A stretch of DNA of 6,780 nucleotides, from NCBI GenBank assembly GCA_025934455.1, contig JAICYA010000109.1, positions 1 through 6,780 on the forward strand. The letters are read 5' to 3'. Of this stretch, positions 1 to 6,780 are shown in pieces. The notes under the pieces were generated by a model that worked only from the letters and a program-made list of their open reading frames with translations, was not told the origin of the DNA and did no database searches. Made by a program: the position numbers and the translations under genes. Source of the stretch: Rudaea sp. GTDB taxonomy: Bacteria > Pseudomonadota > Gammaproteobacteria > Xanthomonadales > Rhodanobacteraceae. Position 1 is the stretch's first letter; the number at the start of each line of letters is the position of its first letter.

Positions 1-225
1 ATTGCACCCAGCCTTCCAGTACGGCCGGCAATTTTCCGGAGTGGATTGCGCGCCGGGGCTCTCCGCGGCTCTGGGCGAAATGCTTGATGCCGCGGGGCTG
101 CCGGAATAGTGCCTGAGCACGGATGGCGACAAAATCGCCTTCTTGGCCCAGAGCGGACACATCGATCGCCACCGCAGCGGCCGCGAGCAGCTCGCAAGCA
201 GATATTGATTACGCCGCAGCCACCA
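1..225. other. Unassigned segment left of the broken secF
   Basis: I recognise no gene here. Two codon-aligned, opposite reading frames are open. On the plus strand a frame entering from the left edge runs from 2 to a TAG at 107-109 (35 codons, ending DAAGLPE). On the minus strand a frame runs from just after a TAA at 209-211 to the window edge (69 codons, including AIDVSALGQEGDFVAIRAQ). Both use G/C-rich third positions, so composition does not choose between them, and neither matches a family I know. The minus frame has no obvious ATG with a ribosome binding site; a GTG lies near its beginning. The segment adjoins the PAS-like secF tail and probably shares its origin, which is inference. 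Confidence 0.3.
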
Positions 226-366
226 TCAATTCGAATCCCGCCTAGCAAGCACCGGGTCTTGGAAAACAGCCACCTCGGGTTCGTGGCCCTCCACGTCCGC
301 CAGCAACGTAGCTCCAACCAGCAGAGGAATCTTTCTGCCATCCTTCGACATGTAGGCTTTTTCGTA
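226..366 (-). pseudogene. PAS/PAC sensor-domain fragment fused in frame to secF
   Basis: This is the stretch after SecF residue 235, 46 codons and a TGA. It reads PYEKAYMSKDGRKIPLLVG and then ATLLADVEG. This resembles the second half of PAS domains with the PAC motif, typically EKEY-x-RKDGSR-x-PVL-x-G-x-x-LL, as found in sensor kinases and diguanylate cyclases. The expected continuation (VAF-x-x-D-x-T-E-R) is only weakly echoed by EVAVFQD before the frame ends at DSN. By my count 17 of 46 codons end in A or T, including AGA, AAA, CCT and GGA, against 2 of 30 in the SecF codons just upstream. It has no start of its own and lacks the first half of the domain, so it is a fragment. The PAS assignment rests on recalled motif similarity only. 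Confidence 0.55.
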
Positions 367-1071
367 TGGCTCGGCCTTGCGGGTCAGTCGGAACAGCTCG
401 CGCACGCGGTCGAACACGACGACCTTGTCGTTGATCGAGTAGCCGATCACCGCGAGCAGCGCGGCGAGCACGGTCAGGTCGAACTCGAGCTGGGTCAGCG
501 AGAAGAAGCCGAGCGTGAGGATCGTGTCGTGGAACTCCGACGCGATCGCGGCGATGGCGAAGCGCTTCTCGAAGCGGATGCCGATGTAGATCATGATGCC
601 GATGATGACGAAGATGACGGCGGTCACGCCATCGCTCTTGAGTTCATCGCCGACTTCCGGACCGACGTAATCGGGATCGCGCGACATGGTCGCGTCGCTG
701 CGCTTGGCCTTGAGCGCGGTCATCACGTCGGCAGCGACCTTGTCGCTCTGCTTGACCGTGCCGGCGCCTGCGTCGGCGGCCTTGTCGCGGCTCGGCTGCA
801 GACGGATCGAAACCTCGCGCGCGCCGCCCACGCTCTGCACGACCGCGTGGTCGAAACCGGCCGTATCCAATGCGCTGCGTACATCGCTGATGTCGACGGG
901 CTGCTCGTATTTGACGCTGATCAGGATGCCGCCGGTGAAGTCGAGGCCGTAGTTCAGGCCGCGCGTGAAGATCACACCGATCGATCCGATCACCAGCAAC
1001 GCGGAAATGACCAGGCTGATCTTGCCCCAGCGCAGGAAGTCGAATGATGCGTCGTGTTTGAAGATTTCCAT
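226..1071 (-). CDS. secF: Protein translocase subunit SecF, C-terminally truncated
   Basis: SecF pairs with SecD in the inner membrane and uses the proton motive force to help complete protein export through SecYEG. Residues 1-235 are clear SecF: a first membrane segment at about 17-37, the conserved LDFTGG at 43-48, a periplasmic domain at about 50-145, membrane segments at about 148-166, 172-193 and 197-217, and GYSINDKVVVFDRVRE at 210-225 with the conserved Asp215. SecF proteins are normally about 300-325 residues with six membrane segments. Here the sequence leaves the family after RKAEP (residue 235), so the last two segments and the usual TLSRTIITSGTTLL region are absent and 46 PAS-like residues follow. 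The start is 3 bp after secD, with GGGAG 8 nt upstream. The protein as read is unlikely to work normally. Identity is certain; whether the truncation is real is not. Confidence 0.9.
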   Translation of the reverse strand: MEIFKHDASFDFLRWGKISLVISALLVIGSIGVIFTRGLNYGLDFTGGILISVKYEQPVDISDVRSALDTAGFDHAVVQSVGGAREVSIRLQPSRDKAADAGAGTVKQSDKVAADVMTALKAKRSDATMSRDPDYVGPEVGDELKSDGVTAVIFVIIGIMIYIGIRFEKRFAIAAIASEFHDTILTLGFFSLTQLEFDLTVLAALLAVIGYSINDKVVVFDRVRELFRLTRKAEPYEKAYMSKDGRKIPLLVGATLLADVEGHEPEVAVFQDPVLARRDSN

Positions 1072-1074
1072 GAA

Positions 1075-3009
1075 TCAGGCTCCCGCCGGACGCGCGTGAC
1101 CGCCGCCGACCGCCAGGCCGCGAAGCTTGCGGCCGCTGTGGATGAGATTGGTGATGGCGTGGGTGACCGTGACCGAGGTGAACATCGAGGTCAGGATACC
1201 GATCGCCAGGGTCACCGCGAAGCCCTTGATCGGGCCGGAGCCAAAGGCGAACAGGCCGAACGCGGCGAGCAGGTGGGTAACGTTCGCGTCGAGAATCGTC
1301 GCCCACGCCTTGTCGTAGCCGGCACGAATCGCGGCCAGCGGCGTCAGGCCGTTGCGCAACTCCTCGCGGATGCGCTCGTTGACCAGCACGTTCGCGTCGA
1401 TGGCCATGCCGAGCGTCAACACGATACCGGCAATGCCGGGCATGGTCAGGGTGGCCTGGAACACACTCAGCACCGCAATTAGCAGGACCAGGTTCAGCAC
1501 CAGCGCGATGTCGGCGATCAGGCCGAACAGGTGGTAGTAGAGCGCCGCGGCGATCAGCACTGCGAGCAGGCCCAGCAACACCGCCCGGCCGCCCTTCTCG
1601 ATGTTGTCCTGGCCCAGGCTCGGACCGATCACGTTCTGTTCGACGATGTCCGCCGGCGCGGCCAGCGAACCGGCGCGCAACAGCAGCGACAACTCGCTCG
1701 CGGTCTTCAGGCTTTCCAGGCCCGTGGTCTGGAATTTGTTCGAAAACACGCCCTGGATGGTCGCGTCGTTGATAACTTCCTCATTGACCTTGGCGGTGTG
1801 GACTTCCTTGCCATCGACGATCTTGGTTTCCGGAATGCGCTCGATGTAGACCACCGCCATGCGGTGGCCGACGTTCTCGCGCGTGTAGTCGAGCATGCGC
1901 TTGCCGCCAAGCGCGTTGAGCGTGACCGACACCGCCGGCGTACCGGTCTGCTGATCTGGAATCGCCGCCGCGTCGACGAGTTCATCGCCGCCGACAATGA
2001 TTTTTTTCTTCAGCACGATCGGCATCGGTTTGCCGTCCGGACCCAGGCGCTGCGTGTAGTACAGCCGCGAATCCGGCGGCACGATGCCGGTCTTCGCCGC
2101 TTCGAGCGGATTCGTGTTTTCGTCAACTGCGTGGTATTCCAGCGTCGCCTGCGCGCCGAGGATCTTCTTCGCCTCGGCCGTGTCCTGCACGCCGGGCAGC
2201 TCCACGACGATGCGGTTCGCACCCTGCTGCTGGATCAGAGGCTCGGACACGCCAAGCTGGTTGACGCGATTGCGCAAAGTGGTCAGGTTGCTGGCCACGA
2301 TCGAGCGCTGCTGTTCCTGCAGCGTGGCTTCGCGGATGCGCGCGACAAGCGCAAAACTCGTTGCCGTGGTGGTGCCATCGACGATCTCCAGCGGCGGCTG
2401 GCTCCCCAGTTTCTCGGGCTGGTTCACGTCCTTGGCGATGACATTGCCGGCGGTCTTGCGGTCCTCGTCCGAACGCAGTACCACGACGATGCCCTGCGCG
2501 CCGGCATTCACCGACTCGTAGCGGATCTTGGCGTTGCGCAGTGCGGTGCGGATATCGTCGACGTAGCGCGTCTGCATCTTGTCGAGCGCCGCCTTCTGGT
2601 CGATTTCCATCAGGAAGTGCACGCCGCCCTGCAGGTCGAGGCCGAGCGGCATGCGATTCGCGCCGATCGCACGCAACCAGCCGGGCACCGTGCTGGCGAG
2701 GTTCAGCGCGACGATGTACTGGTCGCCGAGCGCGGTCTTGAGCGCGTCGGAGGCGGCCAACTGCACTTCGGTGTTCGGAAAGCGCGCGAGCAGGCGGTCG
2801 CCGTTGAGCTCGACGTCCTTGAACGCGATCTTTCCGGTCTGCAGGATGCCGAGCACCTTTTCCTTCAACGCCGCGTCGACGGTCGCGCCGCGGTTCGCCG
2901 AAATCTGTACGGCCGGCTGCTGCGGGTAGATGATCGGCAGCGCGTAAACAATGCCGAGCAGCACGATCACAGCAACCAGGATGTATTTCCAGCGGGGAAA
3001 GTCGTTCAT
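1075..3009 (-). CDS. secD: Protein translocase subunit SecD
   Basis: SecD is the larger partner of SecF in the inner-membrane complex that pulls exported proteins out of SecYEG using the proton motive force. The 644-residue protein is full length for a proteobacterial SecD (the E. coli protein is about 615). It has an N-terminal membrane segment at about 9-28, then a large periplasmic part containing LGLDLQGGVHFLMEID at 122-137 and NLTTLRNRVNQLGVSEP at 241-257. LRAGSLAAPADIVEQNVIGP follows at 444-463, and five membrane segments fill about 475-620. GMAIDANVLVNERIREEL at 534-551 holds Asp538, which corresponds to the conserved membrane aspartate needed for proton coupling. The tail is Gly/Ala-rich. 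The start at 3009 has AAGGG 7 nt upstream. It follows yajC after 125 bp and leads directly into secF. It appears intact, unlike secF. Confidence 0.98.
   Translation of the reverse strand: MNDFPRWKYILVAVIVLLGIVYALPIIYPQQPAVQISANRGATVDAALKEKVLGILQTGKIAFKDVELNGDRLLARFPNTEVQLAASDALKTALGDQYIVALNLASTVPGWLRAIGANRMPLGLDLQGGVHFLMEIDQKAALDKMQTRYVDDIRTALRNAKIRYESVNAGAQGIVVVLRSDEDRKTAGNVIAKDVNQPEKLGSQPPLEIVDGTTTATSFALVARIREATLQEQQRSIVASNLTTLRNRVNQLGVSEPLIQQQGANRIVVELPGVQDTAEAKKILGAQATLEYHAVDENTNPLEAAKTGIVPPDSRLYYTQRLGPDGKPMPIVLKKKIIVGGDELVDAAAIPDQQTGTPAVSVTLNALGGKRMLDYTRENVGHRMAVVYIERIPETKIVDGKEVHTAKVNEEVINDATIQGVFSNKFQTTGLESLKTASELSLLLRAGSLAAPADIVEQNVIGPSLGQDNIEKGGRAVLLGLLAVLIAAALYYHLFGLIADIALVLNLVLLIAVLSVFQATLTMPGIAGIVLTLGMAIDANVLVNERIREELRNGLTPLAAIRAGYDKAWATILDANVTHLLAAFGLFAFGSGPIKGFAVTLAIGILTSMFTSVTVTHAITNLIHSGRKLRGLAVGGGHARPAGA
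1080..1084 (-). promoter_or_regulatory. Ribosome binding site of secF inside the secD 3' end
   Basis: GGGAG lies 8 nt before the secF ATG and within the last codons of secD. Only 3 bp separate the secD stop from the secF start. This fixes the secF start and suggests that translation of the two partner subunits is coupled. Confidence 0.6.
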
Positions 3010-3027
3010 CTCAAAACCCTTTACACC

Positions 3028-3057
3028 AAAAAGCCCGATCGCATTTCACTTCGATCG
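3028..3057 (-). terminator. Weak terminator-like or attenuator-like hairpin before secD
   Basis: On the minus strand two copies of the palindromic hexamer CGATCG (3052-3057 and 3036-3041) can pair across a 10-nt loop. They are followed by GGC and a run of five T (3032-3028), about 18 nt before the secD ATG. The stem is only 6 bp with a loose loop, so it would be a weak terminator. It could cause partial read-through control of secDF or be chance. Confidence 0.2.
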
Positions 3058-3081
3058 CGCGTTATCCATCCACATCCCCCA

Positions 3082-3123
3082 CCCGTTGCTGCGCAACGGG
3101 CCGCCCCCTTGACTCAAGGGGGC
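3082..3123. repeat. Twin perfect hairpins between yajC and secD (REP-like)
   Basis: Two perfect inverted repeats stand almost back to back. At 3082-3100, CCCGTTGC pairs with GCAACGGG around a 3-nt loop; at 3103-3123, GCCCCCTT pairs with AAGGGGGC around GACTC. Only two bases separate them. Neither is followed by a T-run on the minus strand, so these are not standard terminators. Paired GC-rich stem-loops in a gap between co-transcribed genes resemble the REP/BIME elements common in gammaproteobacteria, including Xanthomonadales. In such positions they often stabilise the 3' end of the upstream message. That this is a dispersed genomic repeat is inference, since only one copy is visible. Confidence 0.6.
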
Positions 3124-3134
3124 TTGGAGAAAAA

Positions 3135-3473
3135 TTACGCCGACTTGAGAGTACCTTTCGGCAACACCATCGAGATCGCCGTCTTCTGCAACTTGATCTT
3201 GACGTCCGGCGCGATTTCAAGGGTCAGGAAACTCTCGCCGATGTCGTCGATGCGGCCAGCGATGCCGCCGTTGCTCACGACTTCGTCACCCTTGGCCAGG
3301 GCCGCGATCATGGTCTTGAGTTCCTTCTGCCGCTTGGACTGCGAGCGGAACATGAAGAACATCATCACGACCATGATGCCGATGAAGACGAGGGGCGAGG
3401 CAAGCAGGCTCGACTCGGGGTTCGTACCGCCAGCCGCTGCCTGCGCGTAGGCGTTGGAAATGAGGAAATCCAT
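3135..3473 (-). CDS. yajC: Preprotein translocase subunit YajC
   Basis: YajC is a small inner-membrane protein that associates with SecD and SecF; it is not essential where tested. The 112-residue protein matches the family length (about 110). It has a short N-terminal region (NAYAQAAAGG at 7-16), one membrane segment at about 25-43 (SPLVFIGIMVVMMFFMF) and a basic stretch RSQSKRQKE at 43-51. The cytoplasmic domain contains the family signature KGDEVVSNGGIAGRI at 61-75, and the protein ends PKGTLKSA. It lies between tgt and secD, the usual place in gammaproteobacteria. A 97-bp gap holding a small hairpin separates it from tgt, and twin hairpins follow it. The ATG at 3473 gives the canonical N-terminus, although its ribosome binding site is weak. 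Confidence 0.96.
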   Translation of the reverse strand: MDFLISNAYAQAAAGGTNPESSLLASPLVFIGIMVVMMFFMFRSQSKRQKELKTMIAALAKGDEVVSNGGIAGRIDDIGESFLTLEIAPDVKIKLQKTAISMVLPKGTLKSA

Positions 3474-3492
3474 GGAGTTCTCGCGTTGTCGT

Positions 3493-3511
3493 CCCGCCGC
3501 AAACCGGCGGG
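3493..3511 (-). promoter_or_regulatory. Hairpin in the yajC leader
   Basis: CCCGCCG and CGGCGGG pair perfectly over 7 bp around a 5-nt loop, 20-40 nt before the yajC start. On the minus strand it is followed by ACGACAACG rather than T residues, so it is unlikely to be a standard terminator. It could modulate yajC translation or mark an RNA processing point in the tgt-yajC transcript. Confidence 0.35.
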
Positions 3512-3570
3512 TGTGTCAAAAGACTGGGGATTATGCCATGCGGATGCGGGGTATGCACCCGCCCCGGACC

Positions 3571-5722
<2,152 letters not shown>

Positions 5723-5726
<4 letters not shown>

Positions 5727-5797
5727 CGCGTGATTGTACGCGGGCGAGATGACTGGTCGAAACCAAGCACCATCCATGGATCTCCTCCGTTCGACAT
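5723..5797 (-). CDS. Possible 24-codon leader ORF overlapping the queA GTG
   Basis: An ATG at 5797 opens a frame of 24 codons ending SSRPRTITR, whose TGA overlaps the proposed queA GTG as GTGA. A second in-frame ATG at 5773 gives a 16-codon version and sits 8 nt after GGAGGAG. Such an arrangement could couple translation of a short leader peptide to queA. It competes with the idea that the same Shine-Dalgarno serves the queA-frame ATG at 5777. No homology is recognised and the ORF is short enough to be chance. Confidence 0.2.
5733..5760 (-). promoter_or_regulatory. Sigma-70-like promoter immediately before queA
   Basis: On the minus strand TCGACC (5760-5755, 4 of 6 matches to TTGACA) is followed after 16 bp by TACAAT (5738-5733, 5 of 6 matches to TATAAT). 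The predicted first transcribed base, 7 nt after the -10 box, is 5726, exactly the G of the queA GTG. If used, the mRNA would be leaderless or nearly so. It lies downstream of the hairpin that closes the two-component genes, a sensible place for the queA-tgt-yajC-sec operon promoter. It could also be chance. Confidence 0.4.
5782..5788 (-). promoter_or_regulatory. Strong Shine-Dalgarno upstream of queA
   Basis: GGAGGAG is an excellent match to the anti-Shine-Dalgarno sequence. It is 4 nt before an ATG at 5777 in the queA frame and 8 nt before an ATG at 5773 in the leader-ORF frame. It is the strongest ribosome binding site noticed in the window and argues that translation starts upstream of the family-predicted GTG at 5726. 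Confidence 0.5.
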
Positions 5798-5811
5798 CCA
5801 TGTCTCACCTG

Positions 5812-5858
5812 TAGCCTCGCGCAAGCGCTGCGCTTCAACGCAGCGCCGCGCGAAGCTA
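5812..5858 (-). terminator. Long three-part hairpin at the end of the response regulator
   Basis: Three nested inverted repeats share one centre: TAGC with GCTA, TCGCGC with GCGCGA, and GCGCTGCG with CGCAGCGC, around the 6-nt loop CTTCAA. Only a 1x1 and a 2x1 mismatch interrupt them, giving 18 paired bases. The outer arm includes the TAG stop of the response regulator (5858-5856). No T-run follows on the minus strand, so it is not a textbook intrinsic terminator. It may still terminate or protect the 3' end of the kinase-regulator message and separate it from queA. Confidence 0.5.
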
Positions 5859-6458
5859 TAACCAACCTTTCATCCTGGCCAATCGATACGCCTCGATCCG
5901 GTTACTCACGCCGAGCTTGCCGATCGCCTCGGACAGGTAATTGCGCACGGTGCCCTGCGACAGATGCAGTTGCGCGGCAATGTCGCCGGCGGACAGGCCC
6001 TCGCCCGCGAGGCGCAGCACCTGGCGCTCTCGGTCGTTGAACGGATCGTCGCCGGACCAGGCTTCGAGTGCGAGCTGCGGATCGATGGCGCGTCCGCCGC
6101 GATGCACCTTGCGGATCGCCTCGGCGAGCTGTTCGGCGGGTGCGTCTTTCAACAAATAGCCGCCGACGCCGGCGTCGAGCGCGCGGCGCAGGAATCCCGG
6201 TCGCGCAAATGTGGTCAGGATGATGACCTTGCCGCCGATCTCGCGGTCGCGGATGCGCTGCGCAAGTTCCAGCCCGGTCAACTTCGGCATTTCAATGTCG
6301 GTGACGACGACATCGGGCTTCTCACGCTGGCATAGCAGCCACGCCTCCTCGCCGTCGGCGGCACAGCCGATCACGTCCAGATCCGATTCGAGTTTGAGCA
6401 ACGCCGACAGCGCGCCGCGCACCATGGCCTGGTCTTCGGCGAGCAGTACGCGAATCAT
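5856..6458 (-). CDS. DesR/NarL-type response regulator
   Basis: This is a cytoplasmic transcription regulator switched by phosphorylation from its partner kinase. It has 200 residues, the usual length for the class. The receiver domain (about 1-118) has the acidic pair Glu8-Asp9, the phospho-acceptor Asp54 in VVTDIEMP (51-58), Thr82-Thr83 in the switch region and Lys104 in YLLKDAPAEQ. A LuxR-type helix-turn-helix fills about 139-196: [28 protein letters not shown], then GTVRNYLSEAIGKLG and a short MKGWL end. Length, linker and tail resemble the DesR family, whose Bacillus member controls a fatty-acid desaturase in response to membrane fluidity. No target can be inferred here, so I give no symbol. 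Its ATG overlaps the kinase stop by 4 bp (ATGA) with no strong ribosome binding site, indicating translational coupling. Confidence 0.95.
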   Translation of the reverse strand: MIRVLLAEDQAMVRGALSALLKLESDLDVIGCAADGEEAWLLCQREKPDVVVTDIEMPKLTGLELAQRIRDREIGGKVIILTTFARPGFLRRALDAGVGGYLLKDAPAEQLAEAIRKVHRGGRAIDPQLALEAWSGDDPFNDRERQVLRLAGEGLSAGDIAAQLHLSQGTVRNYLSEAIGKLGVSNRIEAYRLARMKGWL

Positions 6459-6780
6459 GTTGTGCGCAATTCGATCGCGGTGGCGATGCTGGCCTCCTGC
6501 TGCGGCAGCGGCAGGCTTGCCGTCAGCGTCGTGCCGTGGCCGCGTTGCGATTCCACACGCAGTTCCGCGCCGACCGATGCCAGTCGTTCGCGCATGCCGG
6601 CCAAGCCATTGCCCGGGACGATGTCGCCGCCACGGCCATTGTCGGCAATGCGCAGGATCAATCGACCGCCGGCACGTTCAAGCGCAATGCTCGCGCGCGT
6701 CGCACGCGCATGGCGCTGGATGTTGGTCACCGCTTCGCGCACGGTCATCGCCAGCGCGGTTTCGATCTCGGCGGGCATGG
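6455..6780 (-). CDS. Sensor histidine kinase, DesK-like, 3' end only
   Basis: This is the C-terminal ATP-binding part of a sensor kinase; the N-terminus, membrane segments and phospho-accepting histidine domain lie beyond the right edge. The frame is open to the edge, so the Met at 6778 need not be the start. Counting from that Met, the HATPase motifs are MTVREAVTNIQRHARA at 11-26 (N box, Glu15 and Asn19), ADNGRGG at 45-51 (G1 box), GNGLAGMRERL at 56-66 (G2 box) and RGHGTTLTASLPLP at 79-92. The REAVTN-RHA wording and GLAGMRERL are typical of the HisKA_3/DesK-NarX type that partners LuxR-type regulators, matching its neighbour. The 4-bp overlap with the regulator supports a cognate pair. The signal sensed cannot be read from this fragment. 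Confidence 0.93.
   Translation of the reverse strand, partial: MPAEIETALAMTVREAVTNIQRHARATRASIALERAGGRLILRIADNGRGGDIVPGNGLAGMRERLASVGAELRVESQRGHGTTLTASLPLPQQEASIATAIELRTT

Noticed and set aside
123..245. 40-codon plus-strand ORF beginning MATKSPSW
   Set aside because: It overlaps the end of the PAS-like frame, has low-complexity Ala/Ser content, no ribosome binding site and no recognisable similarity.
228..256. TTCGAATCCCGCC on the plus strand, resembling a tRNA T-loop and 3' end (possible attachment site)
   Set aside because: The bases before TTCGAAT cannot pair with CCCGC to make a T-stem, and no acceptor, anticodon or D arm is present. It is not a supportable tRNA or att site.
1531..3450. 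A 639-codon open frame on the plus strand opposite secD and yajC
   Set aside because: It lies entirely antisense to two well-identified genes, is rich in Arg, His and Asp typical of mirrored GC-rich codons, and shows no domain. Long antisense frames are expected in such DNA. The same applies to the plus-strand frames at 109-1047, 3454-4503 and 4839-5861.
3514..3519. Perfect TTGACA on the minus strand before yajC
   Set aside because: At 17 or 18 bp downstream the sequence is CGGGAC or GGGACG, so there is no -10 box; the region is taken up by the 3493-3511 hairpin.
3530..3558. CATAAT -10-like box between tgt and yajC
   Set aside because: The matching -35 position reads GTGCAT, only 2 of 6 consensus bases, too weak to call a promoter.
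3545..3561. Imperfect hairpin after the tgt stop (GCGGGGT / ACCCGC)
   Set aside because: It needs a bulged G and has no T-run, so it is not convincing as a terminator.
5793..5804. Inverted repeat GACAT-CC-ATGTC upstream of queA, possible operator
   Set aside because: The 5-bp arms are short and overlap candidate start codons; nothing ties it to a regulator.

Overview
The window reads as a GC-rich gammaproteobacterial chromosome segment. Protein wording and gene order point to the Xanthomonadales (Xanthomonadaceae or Rhodanobacteraceae), for example a QueA beginning [18 protein letters not shown] and the order queA-tgt-yajC-secD-secF. This placement is inference from recalled family sequences, not a search. 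Every confidently recognised gene lies on the minus strand, so transcription runs from high to low coordinates.

Layout in transcription order. (1) 6780-5856: the 3' end of a DesK-type sensor histidine kinase, cut by the window edge, overlapping by 4 bp a complete DesR/NarL-type response regulator. (2) 5858-5727: a long three-part hairpin at the regulator's stop codon, then a short region with a strong Shine-Dalgarno, a possible 24-codon ORF and a promoter-like sequence in front of queA. (3) 5726-3571: queA and tgt, overlapping by 4 bp, two enzymes of the queuosine tRNA modification pathway. (4) 3473-1075: yajC and secD, separated by 125 bp that hold two adjacent perfect hairpins (REP-like). 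(5) 1071-367: secF, 3 bp after secD, intact only to about residue 235.

The main anomaly is at the left end. After SecF residue 235 the frame runs without a stop into 46 residues that do not look like SecF but resemble the second half of a PAS/PAC sensor domain. Third-position base use changes sharply at the same point. The last two SecF membrane segments are missing. Sequence to the left (1-225) has no recognisable gene and probably belongs to the same non-sec segment. This is either a real rearrangement that broke this secF copy or an artificial join in the assembly; the sequence alone cannot decide.

Together, QueA and Tgt make queuosine in tRNA, while YajC, SecD and SecF form the accessory complex that helps SecYEG move proteins across the inner membrane. 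The two-component pair is a separate unit upstream. Apart from the secF junction, the features with open questions are the 5' end of queA and the intergenic hairpins. I found no CRISPR array, rRNA, tRNA, insertion sequence or clear novel defence or mobile system.
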